63,140 nt of DNA from assembly GCA_004293485.1 (NCBI GenBank), contig RDYW01000041.1, forward strand, positions 1-63,140. Direction: 5' to 3'. Below are positions 18,447-27,748 of this stretch, piece after piece. Every line of letters starts with the position of its first letter. The stretch's first letter is position 1. Made by a program: the position numbers and the translations under genes. Source of the stretch: Sphingobacteriales bacterium. Lineage in GTDB: Bacteria > Bacteroidota > Bacteroidia > Sphingobacteriales > Sphingobacteriaceae. The notes beneath the pieces are model-generated. The model saw only the letters and a list, made by a program, of their open reading frames with translations. It searched no databases and had not been told where the DNA came from.

Positions 18447-18465
18447 TTAATTTGTAAGTTCAAAT
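18447..18465. repeat. 19-base direct repeat, right copy
   Basis: Exact match to 17341-17359. It lies close to the 3' end of the nucleotidyltransferase/kinase fusion gene. The gap 18258-18446 begins with a CCGCCCACAACAGC-like stretch, similar to tails often found behind mobile genes in Bacteroidota. Confidence 0.75.
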
Positions 18466-18499
18466 GATAAGTGCATCAAGCCTAAACCCTGTATAAAAA

Positions 18500-19642
18500 T
18501 TATTGTCTATCTTTTCTTCGTATTTTTATTTTTATGGCGTTAGCAATGGGTTTTTCGGCTACTAAAATAAGGTAACCACCACCGCCTGCACCGCTCAACT
18601 TCCACCCTAATGCTTGGCTTTTATAGGTATCAATCAAATCAAAAATATCTTGATACACCATATTGGGGAACATGGCTATTTGCGCCTCAAAAGATGCCGT
18701 AAAGGCTGCTCCAAAAGCTTTAATATCTTTATTTATAATAGCATCCCAGCAATTATCGGCAGCCAAGGATAGGGCTTTAGCACCTGCTTGGCTAATGTGG
18801 GTATTATCTAAAACGCTGTACGACGAGTTGCGTGGCCCTAGGGTAATTAAATACAAATGGTTTTCTAACCAAGCTAAAATATCTTCGTTATGGTTGGCTT
18901 GTATTTTTGTGGGCCAGTAATCACCCTCGTAATCGTATTTATTTACGCCTGGCATTACAATACCTAGGGCATCTTGCGAGCCTGCAATTTCTACCGTACC
19001 TGGTGGGTTTTCATAAGTGAATAATATTTTGGCAAGTTTTTCGCGGTCGCCTAGCGGTATTTCGGTGCGCCACAGTTCAATAGCTTTTTTACGTGTGCTT
19101 GATGACATGCCACTACGGTTATTAAACTCCAAAGTGGGTTCGATAGATATGGTTAATACGCTGCCTGGGTGATGCTTAGATACGTAAGGTTGGTCGAGCC
19201 AGCCACCAGCCAAATCGATACGAAAAGGTATCAAACATTCGGTACGCAGGGTTGTGGTAGAACGGGCGGGTAGGTTTTCGTGTGGTAAGCGTGGTAAAAT
19301 TACATATTCAATCCCTCGCTCTTTGCATAAAGCTTCTTTAGCTGGCGATGCCCCGTCTTCGTTTACCAAAAAAATATCTGGTTTAATTTCTTCTAACTCT
19401 TTTAAAAAATCTATTAAACCCATGCCCTCGCTTACATATACTTTATGTACCGCTGATAGGGCTTGCAGCATATACTGTCGTTCGTTTTGCGGGTTTACGG
19501 TATGCCGGCCTTTTAGCTGGTGTATATTTTCATCGTTGCCAATACATACGTGTACTTCGCCTAGCTTGGCGGCTTCGTTTAAAAAGGCTACGTGGCCACT
19601 GTGCAGCAAATCAAAACAGCCGCTTACTATTACTTTTTTCAT
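18500..19642 (-). CDS. Bifunctional nucleotidyltransferase / GHMP kinase
   Basis: The 380-residue protein joins two domains. Residues about 1-130 are an RfaE/TagD-type nucleotidyltransferase, with SGCFDLLHSGH (HxGH site) at the start. Residues about 140-375 are a GHMP sugar kinase, with IPFRIDLAGGWLDQP, a Ser-rich NRSGMSSSTRKKA phosphate loop and WKLSGAGGGGYL near the end. Together they could phosphorylate a sugar and then activate it with a nucleotide. The layout resembles heptose or fucose salvage enzymes, but the substrate cannot be read from sequence. It follows the WecG/TagA gene and is likely the last gene of the main polysaccharide run. Confidence 0.8.
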   Translation of the reverse strand: MKKVIVSGCFDLLHSGHVAFLNEAAKLGEVHVCIGNDENIHQLKGRHTVNPQNERQYMLQALSAVHKVYVSEGMGLIDFLKELEEIKPDIFLVNEDGASPAKEALCKERGIEYVILPRLPHENLPARSTTTLRTECLIPFRIDLAGGWLDQPYVSKHHPGSVLTISIEPTLEFNNRSGMSSSTRKKAIELWRTEIPLGDREKLAKILFTYENPPGTVEIAGSQDALGIVMPGVNKYDYEGDYWPTKIQANHNEDILAWLENHLYLITLGPRNSSYSVLDNTHISQAGAKALSLAADNCWDAIINKDIKAFGAAFTASFEAQIAMFPNMVYQDIFDLIDTYKSQALGWKLSGAGGGGYLILVAEKPIANAIKIKIRRKDRQ

Positions 19643-19663
19643 GTTTTTTAAGATTATAATTTT

Positions 19664-20389
19664 TTATAAAAAAATTTTTTGTTTTATTACCGAAGCTATA
19701 AATATTGGGCCATAATATAAGTAGCGTTTCCACATACGCTTGGGTTCTTTTATTAAACGTATAAACCACTCGAGCCCCAAATTTATCCAAAATTTACTTG
19801 GGCGAGGTATAGTGCCTGCATAAAAATCAAATACAGCACCTATGGCGCAAATAGTTGTTGCATTAAGTTCGTTTTTATGTGCGAAAGCCCATTTTTCTTG
19901 CTTTGGCGCTGTTAGCCCTATAAATAAAACATCGGGTTTAAATTTGTTTACGGCTTCAATCATTTTGTGGTTGTCTTCATCGTTAAATTGCGCTTTATAC
20001 GGTGGCGAATAAGTGCCCACTTTTAAATTAGGATATTCGTTATGTAGCCGAGCTACAATTTTGGCTAAAGTTTTTTCTGATGAACCTAAATAAAAGCAAG
20101 TACCCGCAATATTATTGTAATGGTTTAATAAATATTGGTGTACATCGGCACCTGCAATTTTATTTATTTTTTTACCAGTTAAAAACTTAACCGAAAGTGT
20201 TATTGCAATGCCATCGGGTAACAAAACATCCGACTGTTGTAAGGCTTGTTTAAATTCTTTATCTTTTTGAGCAATGCAAAACGAATATTGATTAATGGTG
20301 TTGATGAGTGTTTTATTGGTAAAATTAATTTGATTTAAGTTACCTGAGTACACCGGATAAGATAAAAAAGATGCAGTTTTGTGGGCCAT
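19664..20389 (-). CDS. WecB/TagA/CpsF family glycosyltransferase
   Basis: A 241-residue GT26 enzyme. Visible family motifs are LLPDGIAITL, KIAGADVHQYLL, FYLGSSEKTL, GYSPP-like region, and PDVLFIGLTAPKQEKW, followed by the C-terminal PRPSKFWINLGLEW and a basic, hydrophobic membrane-associating tail. Such enzymes add the second sugar (for example ManNAcA or ManNAc) to a lipid-linked GlcNAc. It lies 21 bases upstream of the kinase fusion gene. Confidence 0.92.
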   Translation of the reverse strand: MAHKTASFLSYPVYSGNLNQINFTNKTLINTINQYSFCIAQKDKEFKQALQQSDVLLPDGIAITLSVKFLTGKKINKIAGADVHQYLLNHYNNIAGTCFYLGSSEKTLAKIVARLHNEYPNLKVGTYSPPYKAQFNDEDNHKMIEAVNKFKPDVLFIGLTAPKQEKWAFAHKNELNATTICAIGAVFDFYAGTIPRPSKFWINLGLEWFIRLIKEPKRMWKRYLYYGPIFIASVIKQKIFL

Positions 20390-20519
20390 TGGCTTATTTT
20401 TATGACTAATTAACTAGGTAAATTTTAAAAATGTTACAGATATAATAATTGTATTAATTTTAAAAAAACACCTTTAGGCTAAAGTACCAAAGTATATAAA
20501 TATACAGATAGTGTTATTT

Positions 20520-21578
20520 TCATTTACAATTTATATGTTTTTTATAAATACTTGCCAAAGTTTTAATTATTGTATTTAATGAAAATTCGTTTAATGAAAA
20601 CACTAATGAAGCATCACTAATTTTATTTCTTAGTTCATAATTTGAAATCATAATTTCCAACTTTTTACTCAAAGTATCTACATCACCTGGGTTAAACAGC
20701 AACATATTGATACCATCTTTTGCAACATCGGGAATACCGCCAACGGGTGTTGTTATTACAGGCAAACCGTAAGCCCAAGCATCAAGTATGGCCATTGGAA
20801 ACCCTTCTGCATAACTAGGCAAGCAAAAAAGCTTAGCCTCATTAAATAATTTTTGTTTATCAACACCAGAAACCCACCCACTAAAAATAACTTGATTTTC
20901 AATATTTAATTTTTTAGAAAGTTTTATACCTTCTTCAATTTCACCATTACCCGCAAAAACAAGCTTCCACGTTGGATATGATTTAGAAATTATTGCAAAT
21001 GAATTTATTAAATCTTTATACCCTTTACGGCCTATTAATGTGCCTGCATATAATATCGTATCGGTTTTGATAATGTTATTTACATTATTTATGATAGGAC
21101 AGGGGTTGTAAAGAACTTCTATTTTTTTAGAATCAATACCCAAATCATTTATCAAACCACTCATCCAGCTTTTTGATAGTACTATTATTGTATCTGCTGT
21201 ATTAAATATAATGTTGTAAAGTTTAGAGTGCTTTTTATCAATACTTGATGCAGCACTAAAAGCGTGAAAATGTACTATTATTGGTATTTTAAACATTTTA
21301 GCAATAAATAAAAAAGGTAACTTTCTTATTGCAGACATTGGTGCGCTAAGATGAATATGAACCAAACTTGTTTGGGGTAACAATAAAATAAATTTTGTTA
21401 GACTACGAACAAAAAATACAATCTTAAGTATACTTGATTTATCAATATGCGTTTCAATCCAAACACAATTAAAATCACGCCAAAACTTTGTATTTTTATA
21501 TGAATTAATTACAGCTGTTATACCACCTCTGGTTTTAGAAGACGTTGCTACAACTAATACCCGTTTATTATTTTTCAT
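20520..21578 (-). CDS. Glycosyltransferase family 4
   Basis: A 352-residue GT-B glycosyltransferase. The N-terminal half starts with VLVVATSSKTRGGI (donor/acceptor-side glycine loop). The C-terminal half has LYAGTLIGRKGYKDLI and SYAEGFPMAILDAWAYGLPV, the family's E-x7-E site with Asp in the second position, then TPVGGIPDVAKDG. It would add one sugar to the lipid-linked repeat unit at the inner membrane. It is separated from its neighbours by AT-rich gaps of 130 and 321 bases. Confidence 0.9.
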   Translation of the reverse strand: MKNNKRVLVVATSSKTRGGITAVINSYKNTKFWRDFNCVWIETHIDKSSILKIVFFVRSLTKFILLLPQTSLVHIHLSAPMSAIRKLPFLFIAKMFKIPIIVHFHAFSAASSIDKKHSKLYNIIFNTADTIIVLSKSWMSGLINDLGIDSKKIEVLYNPCPIINNVNNIIKTDTILYAGTLIGRKGYKDLINSFAIISKSYPTWKLVFAGNGEIEEGIKLSKKLNIENQVIFSGWVSGVDKQKLFNEAKLFCLPSYAEGFPMAILDAWAYGLPVITTPVGGIPDVAKDGINMLLFNPGDVDTLSKKLEIMISNYELRNKISDASLVFSLNEFSLNTIIKTLASIYKKHINCK

Positions 21579-21899
21579 GATTTGTATTAATTAATTTAGG
21601 CTAGTTTTCCTGTAAGGGTAAAATTTGAATCACAAAACTTAACACCTATTTACGCTTTATTAAAAGTAAAATAATAACTTACCAATACGCTTTTGCCGAA
21701 AATATTGCCAAATTTAATTTTTAATGATTACCCATAATATATATTGAAACAAAACCTATTTTTGAGATATCAATTACACTTAAAAGCTTTTAAATAAAAA
21801 TTTTATATAATATTACCAACAGTTAAACTTAAAGATTTTGTTTTTGTAAAATAATTTTTTTTACAAAAATGCAATTGTAAAGTATTTATAATGTTACCT
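21579..21899. other. Intergenic region inside the polysaccharide locus
   Basis: A 321-base, very AT-rich gap between two glycosyltransferase genes. I see no gene remnant, strong hairpin or repeat. It may carry a promoter for the genes from 21578 downward, but no clean TAnnTTTG box stands out. Confidence 0.4.
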
Positions 21900-22961
21900 T
21901 TAAAGTGCTACAATTTGTAAATTACGAAAATCAAGTATTATTTCTTTTAGCTTTGCTCTCCAACGAGCGTCTTTTAACCATAAAATTTTTGATACTAAAA
22001 ACATTATAATACCTAATTTATTAACAAAATTAACTTTTGAAATAGATTTAATGCAAACTGTAAAGATTTTATGTTTTTGCCAAAAAAGCATATCATTAAA
22101 AACTTTTACAGAAATCGAATGTTTTTTATTAACTTCTTTGAAAAAACAAATTAAAGTAAAATCTATTTTTTTTAAAAGATTGTAGCTACAAGTATTAAAA
22201 TCACCTTGTAGTAATTTCAATGCATTTTGGTTTATCTTAAAATTATATTGGTTACTAAGAATATTTTCTGTTAACTTATTCATTTTTAGGTTTTGTTCGG
22301 CACCTTTTGTATTATTTATACTTGCAGGATTAACTCGGTAAAACAAAAGATGTTCTTCAATAATGTAAGAGTTACATTTGTTTTCGAAAAGGCGATTCCA
22401 AAGTTCAAAATCTTCTATGTGCTTTACATCCTCATTATCTTTATATTTATTTAATTTCATTAATTCCGCTTTTATCATCACTGTAGGATGTTGTATCATA
22501 GTTTGAAAAATAGAAATATATTTAACAGCTTCTGTGTTAATAATAATACTTGTTCTATCGTTTCTGTATGATTTACCATCTGCAGTAAGTAAAAAATATT
22601 GGCAATTAACTATATCTACTTCAGTATATTGATTAAAAATTTTGATTTGTTGTTCAAAACGATTTTGTATAGAAATATCGTCGGCGTCCATCCTAGCTAT
22701 GTACTTACCTTTACTTAAATCAATACCTTTGTTTAATGTCTTTATTAAGTGTAGGTTAACTTCATTTTTAACATAAACTATTCGAGGATCGGTGTAAGAA
22801 AGAATTATTTCTTCGGTGCTATCGGTACTACCATCATTTATAATAATAAACTCAAAATCTTTAAAAGATTGATTTAAGATACTGTTTATGGCCTCTTTTA
22901 GATATTTTTCTCCATTATAAACAGGCATCAAAACTGATATCGTTGGATTAAGTTTATTCAT
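21900..22961 (-). CDS. Glycosyltransferase family 2
   Basis: A 353-residue GT-A enzyme. The start ISVLMPVYNGEKYLKEAI, the nucleotide site INDGSTD and the metal-binding RMDADD (DxD-type, about residue 90) are all present, followed by the WNRLF acceptor-side motif. The C-terminal 120 residues are basic and hydrophobic and may lie on the membrane. It would add a sugar to the polysaccharide repeat. Linkage and sugar are unknown. Confidence 0.9.
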   Translation of the reverse strand: MNKLNPTISVLMPVYNGEKYLKEAINSILNQSFKDFEFIIINDGSTDSTEEIILSYTDPRIVYVKNEVNLHLIKTLNKGIDLSKGKYIARMDADDISIQNRFEQQIKIFNQYTEVDIVNCQYFLLTADGKSYRNDRTSIIINTEAVKYISIFQTMIQHPTVMIKAELMKLNKYKDNEDVKHIEDFELWNRLFENKCNSYIIEEHLLFYRVNPASINNTKGAEQNLKMNKLTENILSNQYNFKINQNALKLLQGDFNTCSYNLLKKIDFTLICFFKEVNKKHSISVKVFNDMLFWQKHKIFTVCIKSISKVNFVNKLGIIMFLVSKILWLKDARWRAKLKEIILDFRNLQIVAL

Positions 22962-23005
22962 AATAATTTTAAGTGTTTAAATTTTAACTTTTATTTAAAA
23001 TGGTT

Positions 23006-24019
23006 TTACTGTATAAAACTTTTAAATTCGTTAAGAAATTTTTCTTTTGATAAGTTTTCGGCTCTCTTTATTGAATAGCCTCTCATACTATTTAAAATTT
23101 CTTTATTTGAAGCTAAGGTGTTTAAAGCGGCAACGTAATCAGTAATAGTATTACATAAAAAACTATCTTTGGTAGTACAATAATCACGTATTGAGCCTAC
23201 ATCTGAAACAATTTGCACTAGGCCAGTTGAAAATGAAGATGTAATTACGTTACTACCAACAGTATCGTGTAATATAGATAAGCTACAATTACATGATTGC
23301 ATTAGCTTTAACAATTCAATCTCAGAAAGATAATCATATTTTTTAACATTGTTTAAATTGCCCAAAAGGGTCTTTTTATTCATCCTACCCAAACATAAAT
23401 GAAACTCGATATGCTTACATTTTTCGATAACTTTTTTTAAATCATCAAAATTTCTTTTTAAACTGCCCATGCAAATCACTTTTAGTGTAAATTTATTTGA
23501 TGGTTCGATTTTAAAATCAGAAGGTTTATAAAAATTTGTATCTACATAATGAAAAGTAGTAACAACATCTTTTTTAATATCTAATTCATCAATAAACTTA
23601 GTTAAACTGCTACCAAGTGTAAAAATTTTGTCGGCAAGTAAAAGTTTTTCCTTTATCGTACTTTTATACCCATATAATTCTAATAAATTATTACCTGATA
23701 AATGAACAAGTACATAGATTTGATTTTTTATATTCAGTTTTCGTAGTATAAATAAAGTTAAATCTTGATAAGCAATATCTTTAGTTAAATATTCAAAAAA
23801 GAAAATCTTATCGTGTTTTTTTACTTTGAGGGCTAAATAAATGCCTAGATATATGGCATAAATTTTTGATAAAAAACCACCAAATTTAAATTCTTGGTTT
23901 GGGTTTTTTATGAGTTTTAAGTTTGTTACGTTTAATTTAAGAAAATTAGCTAAATATGCCATACCAGCATGATTGCCCATAGTATTTTTAAAATCGTAAT
24001 AAACTAAAAAAGTATTCAT
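23006..24019 (-). CDS. Putative glycosyltransferase (GT-B, GT4-like)
   Basis: A 337-residue protein that looks like a GT-B glycosyltransferase, though with weak motifs. It has a glycine-containing N-terminal strand region (FKNTMGNHAGMAYLANFL), an inter-domain linker, then LKVICMGSLKRNFDDL and a late GLVQIVSDVGSIRDY segment where GT4 enzymes bind the nucleotide sugar. The usual E-x7-E is not clear: SSFSTGLVQI stands there. It is placed 44 bases after a GT2 gene and has AT-rich codons like the rest of the core. Confidence 0.65.
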   Translation of the reverse strand: MNTFLVYYDFKNTMGNHAGMAYLANFLKLNVTNLKLIKNPNQEFKFGGFLSKIYAIYLGIYLALKVKKHDKIFFFEYLTKDIAYQDLTLFILRKLNIKNQIYVLVHLSGNNLLELYGYKSTIKEKLLLADKIFTLGSSLTKFIDELDIKKDVVTTFHYVDTNFYKPSDFKIEPSNKFTLKVICMGSLKRNFDDLKKVIEKCKHIEFHLCLGRMNKKTLLGNLNNVKKYDYLSEIELLKLMQSCNCSLSILHDTVGSNVITSSFSTGLVQIVSDVGSIRDYCTTKDSFLCNTITDYVAALNTLASNKEILNSMRGYSIKRAENLSKEKFLNEFKSFIQ

Positions 24020-24140
24020 TATATATGTATGCTTAAAATTATAGTAAAAAAACTTGAATAAAACAGTAATTTTGTACTATGCAATAAATTAAATATTTAT
24101 TGATTTAACTCCGCTAATAATAAAAATTCAAAAAAAGTAT

Positions 24141-25157
24141 TTATATAGAGCTATTTTTTATGCTGTTAAACAATTTAAAAAAGTAATTAAAAAGTTTAGG
24201 GTATTTGTATAATAATATTTGTTTAAACTGAGAAATAATAACATAAAAAACCGAAAATATAGCCCAAAAAAAACCTATTAGGTTTTTTGAATATTTAAAA
24301 GCTGTAAGTCCTCTATAAAAAGTTGATAATGATTTGTTAATAGTTATTTCATACATAAACCACTTAATTAATATATGTTTTTTAACTTTACATTGTATGT
24401 TTTTTTCTAAGAAAAATAATTTTACCCATTTTAAATACGCTAATTTTGCATTTAACTTTCTATCTAGTACTACTAAATCTGTTGTTATTGACGAGATATT
24501 AATACCACTATATCTCCAATATACAAATGTATCTTTTATGGTGTAAATACCATTTTTTGATGCAAACTTTATCCACGTTGCATCATCTGCACACCAAGCT
24601 AAATCAAAATTAGCAAAACCACCTTCATTATCATACAAAGTACGTTTAAATATATATTCGACTACAAAACTTTGTATATTACCTTTTGTTTTTTCTTCAA
24701 AAAACTGTACACTCGAAAGTACTTTGGGGTAAGCATTAACGGGTATATCTAAAATTTCAAGTCCATTTTTATCTATAACTTTAACATCAAAATGAACTAA
24801 TTCTACTTTAGTATTAGTAGAAATAAAATTATAGAAACATGCTACACAGTTTGGAGCTAGTATATCGTCGTCGGAAAAAAGCCAAATCCATTCTTCATTT
24901 TGTGTTAAAGCAATACACCTATTCCAGTGTGCTACTAAATCTAAACCACCTAAATTAGTTTCAAATTTTTTGTAAATGATATTTATTTGGCTTTTGTATG
25001 GTTCAATAATTAATTGAAGATTGTTAGGGCTGCAATCATCACCAATGTATAAATTAAAATCGTTACAAGTTTGTTTTGCTATAGACTCTAAAGTTTTTTG
25101 TAAAAAGACATCTTTATAAGCAGGTATAACAATAGCAAGTTTACTAGTTAATTTCAT
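24141..25157 (-). CDS. Glycosyltransferase family 2
   Basis: A 338-residue GT-A enzyme with LAIVIPAYKDVFLQKTLESI, the nucleotide-binding YIGDDCSPNN, and WLFSDDDIL as the metal site (about residue 95). The C-terminal 90 residues are hydrophobic and basic (a likely membrane anchor). It lies 59 bases downstream of the acyltransferase gene. Donor and linkage are not predictable from sequence. Confidence 0.88.
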   Translation of the reverse strand: MKLTSKLAIVIPAYKDVFLQKTLESIAKQTCNDFNLYIGDDCSPNNLQLIIEPYKSQINIIYKKFETNLGGLDLVAHWNRCIALTQNEEWIWLFSDDDILAPNCVACFYNFISTNTKVELVHFDVKVIDKNGLEILDIPVNAYPKVLSSVQFFEEKTKGNIQSFVVEYIFKRTLYDNEGGFANFDLAWCADDATWIKFASKNGIYTIKDTFVYWRYSGINISSITTDLVVLDRKLNAKLAYLKWVKLFFLEKNIQCKVKKHILIKWFMYEITINKSLSTFYRGLTAFKYSKNLIGFFWAIFSVFYVIISQFKQILLYKYPKLFNYFFKLFNSIKNSSI

Positions 25158-25216
25158 AATTTTGCTTTGTTTACTAAACTTTATATAAATGGAAATTGTT
25201 ATGGTTATTTATTAAT

Positions 25217-26281
25217 CTATAATTTTATTTTATTAATTAACTTACGTACAGGTGTTTCTAGATAAGTATAACTTAAAGCAGAAAAACTAATTAAACTAAT
25301 TAAATATATATAAAAAATAAAAGTTACATTGGTAATGTTAAAATATTTGAAAACACCATTTGCCCAAAAAAACAATGGTTTTTGAAGTATATACATACCA
25401 AAGCTTATTTCACCTAAAAAAACTAAAGGCTTTAAGCTAAATAACTTTGTTAAAACACCATTGTTACCTGATATAAATAAAATTAGAGGGACAAAAATTA
25501 TAGCAAGCATGCCATTGTGAAAATTTACAACTGTAGTAATTTTTAACAAAATGATAAGTAAAATTAATAAACCGATTATTAATAAATCATAATTCTTGTT
25601 TTTAAAATTTTTAAGATTTATAAAAATCATCCCTGTTAAATTACCTATTAAAAATTCATTAAAATGCATAAGTGGAAAGTAAAATAATAAGTTATGCCTA
25701 TCTATTGAATTTATATGATTGAAATTTGAAAAAAGCAAAATGTGCAACAAAACTTGACTTATAATATAAATCAAAATTATTGAAAAAGTGATGATTTTAA
25801 GACTATATCGTTTGTATAAATAGGTATAAAGTAAGGGGAAAGAGGTATAAAAAAACATTTCTACAGACAGCGACCAACCTGGTGTATTAAAAGATAATGC
25901 ATATTTTGGATACCAACTTTGTATCAAAAATGTATTTAAAATTAACCCTTTAAAATCAATTTCTGATGCTTCGGTTTTAAAAAATAATTGAATAATAATA
26001 AAATAAAATAATAAAAGTATAATAGAGAAGGCGTAAATGGGATAAATTCTAGCTAATCTTCTTTTAATAAAGTCAGCAAAATTTATATCAATTTTACTGT
26101 TGTAGGCAACTATCATTACAAAACCAGAAAGTATAAAGAAAAAACTAACACCAATATTGGCTTTTTTAATTATTGTATTAAAAAATTCAAAATTAAATGG
26201 AAAAATGTTTATACCATAATGATAAAATACTATTGAAATTGAAGCAATAAATCTTGTAAAAGTTAGTTGTTGTATTCTCAT
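25217..26281 (-). CDS. Acyltransferase 3 family membrane protein (OafA/YrhL-like)
   Basis: A 354-residue, roughly ten-helix membrane protein that would O-acetylate the polysaccharide. The first helix carries TRFIASISIVFYHYG, with the conserved His of the family, followed by FFFILSGFVM and RRLARIYPIYAF. The C-terminal SFGMYILQKPLF and YTYLETPVRKLI are also typical. It lacks the SGNH domain of the larger OafA type. It lies between the Wzy-like gene and a GT2 gene. Confidence 0.9.
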   Translation of the reverse strand: MRIQQLTFTRFIASISIVFYHYGINIFPFNFEFFNTIIKKANIGVSFFFILSGFVMIVAYNSKIDINFADFIKRRLARIYPIYAFSIILLLFYFIIIQLFFKTEASEIDFKGLILNTFLIQSWYPKYALSFNTPGWSLSVEMFFYTSFPLLYTYLYKRYSLKIITFSIILIYIISQVLLHILLFSNFNHINSIDRHNLLFYFPLMHFNEFLIGNLTGMIFINLKNFKNKNYDLLIIGLLILLIILLKITTVVNFHNGMLAIIFVPLILFISGNNGVLTKLFSLKPLVFLGEISFGMYILQKPLFFWANGVFKYFNITNVTFIFYIYLISLISFSALSYTYLETPVRKLINKIKL

Positions 26282-26376
26282 TGTTCAAATTTATAAAAGA
26301 ATCTATTTTTATATTGAAACATTATTATTCTCATTAAACTTTAAAGTTTATAAGCCAACTACTAAATGTTGTTTTT

Positions 26377-27738
26377 TTAAATCAAGTTTGCTTTTATGTG
26401 ATTAGGTACCCCTTTTGATACAAGTTTTTGTTGTAAACTTAAAGAAATACCCATAAATGAAAAAAAGAGAGGTAGCGAATTAATTGTACCGGTACCCAAT
26501 ATAAATACTAAATAACAAATAATTAAAACTGCACTAAGTAAAACAAAACGTTTATGGTTTAATAAAAGCAACGAATTATAATTTTTAAAACTGTAAGTAA
26601 TTAAACCAAAAAACAAAACTATATTACTTATTATACCCGCTACACCTTGTTCAATTAGTAAAACAAAAAAATAACTTTCGAATGCAAATAATTCAGACCC
26701 AGAGTTTCTATCAGCAATTTCGGTTTTAAAACCAATACCTTCGTAAATGTAACCAAACCCATTACCTGTATATGGGTTTTGAAAAAAATATTTAAATGAT
26801 GCTAAAAGCTGCCCTTGCCTCATTTCAACGCTACTACCCTCTACCTTTGAACCACCACTTTGAAATAAGTCAAACAATAAATCAGTTTTTTCTTTTAAAG
26901 CAGGTATAAAAAATATTAAAAGTAAACCAAACACTGCACCTGATGCAATAATTAATATATTTTTTGAATTTACTTGTAGAAAAAAGTAAAAAGTAATTTG
27001 CAAAAGTAAAACAAAAATTACTGTCCTAGAGTTTGTAAGAAGTAAATTAATAATCAATAATGTTAAGGATAATAATATAACGTTTTTATTGATTATTCTG
27101 TTGTTATTTTGGTATAGAAAAATGGTATAGCCAATTAAAAAAACAAGTAATATGCCATACAAAAAAGGGTGAAATAAAAAAGAACTTATTCTTACCCTAT
27201 CATCAAGTCCGCTTAGGTACTCAATTGCTAAGTTTCTGAGTTTAAACTCATCAGACATAGCAGTAATGTAAATATTGGTTTTGGTTAAATAGCAAAATAT
27301 GCCATACAGGCCTAAAAAAAGGCCAATGTAACTTAAATAAATATATATTTTTTTGTATTCTTTTGCGTTAAATAAAACGAGATAAACTAATAAACAGGGC
27401 CAGATGTTTTCAAAAAAGTATAAAATTGGTCGTATAATTTTTTCAAAATTATTTAGTCTACTATCAAATAAACCAACTACCATTAAACAAACAAAGTAAA
27501 ATAAAAAATGTTTTTTTAATGGTAAATGCTTAAGTTTTTTAAACCCCTTATTATTAATAAATAGGCTTAATGTAAAAGCCAATAAAAAAAACCAAATTAG
27601 TGGTTTACCTAATAAATTAATGCCAGGTGGCAACAATAAAATACCAAAAATAAACCATAAAACTTTATTTTGTAGATTACCTTTAATTGTTTTAAAAGCA
27701 ATAAACGAAAAAAATAAGTATGTTAATGATGTAAGCAT
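26377..27738 (-). CDS. O-antigen polymerase / ligase-like membrane protein (Wzy-like)
   Basis: A 453-residue protein with about eleven hydrophobic segments and a large loop at about 290-355 that contains the conserved-looking GNGFGYIYEG and an Arg-rich EMRQGQL. This plan, with SRTVIFVLLLQ in the middle, fits Wzy polymerases or WaaL-type ligases, which join repeat units or move the chain. A tight locus with Wzx favours Wzy. Sequence identity in this family is always low, so the role rests on topology and context. The ATG is 10 bases after the WbsX-like gene. Confidence 0.8.
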   Translation of the reverse strand: MLTSLTYLFFSFIAFKTIKGNLQNKVLWFIFGILLLPPGINLLGKPLIWFFLLAFTLSLFINNKGFKKLKHLPLKKHFLFYFVCLMVVGLFDSRLNNFEKIIRPILYFFENIWPCLLVYLVLFNAKEYKKIYIYLSYIGLFLGLYGIFCYLTKTNIYITAMSDEFKLRNLAIEYLSGLDDRVRISSFLFHPFLYGILLVFLIGYTIFLYQNNNRIINKNVILLSLTLLIINLLLTNSRTVIFVLLLQITFYFFLQVNSKNILIIASGAVFGLLLIFFIPALKEKTDLLFDLFQSGGSKVEGSSVEMRQGQLLASFKYFFQNPYTGNGFGYIYEGIGFKTEIADRNSGSELFAFESYFFVLLIEQGVAGIISNIVLFFGLITYSFKNYNSLLLLNHKRFVLLSAVLIICYLVFILGTGTINSLPLFFSFMGISLSLQQKLVSKGVPNHIKANLI

Positions 27739-27748
27739 ACCTAAAGTT

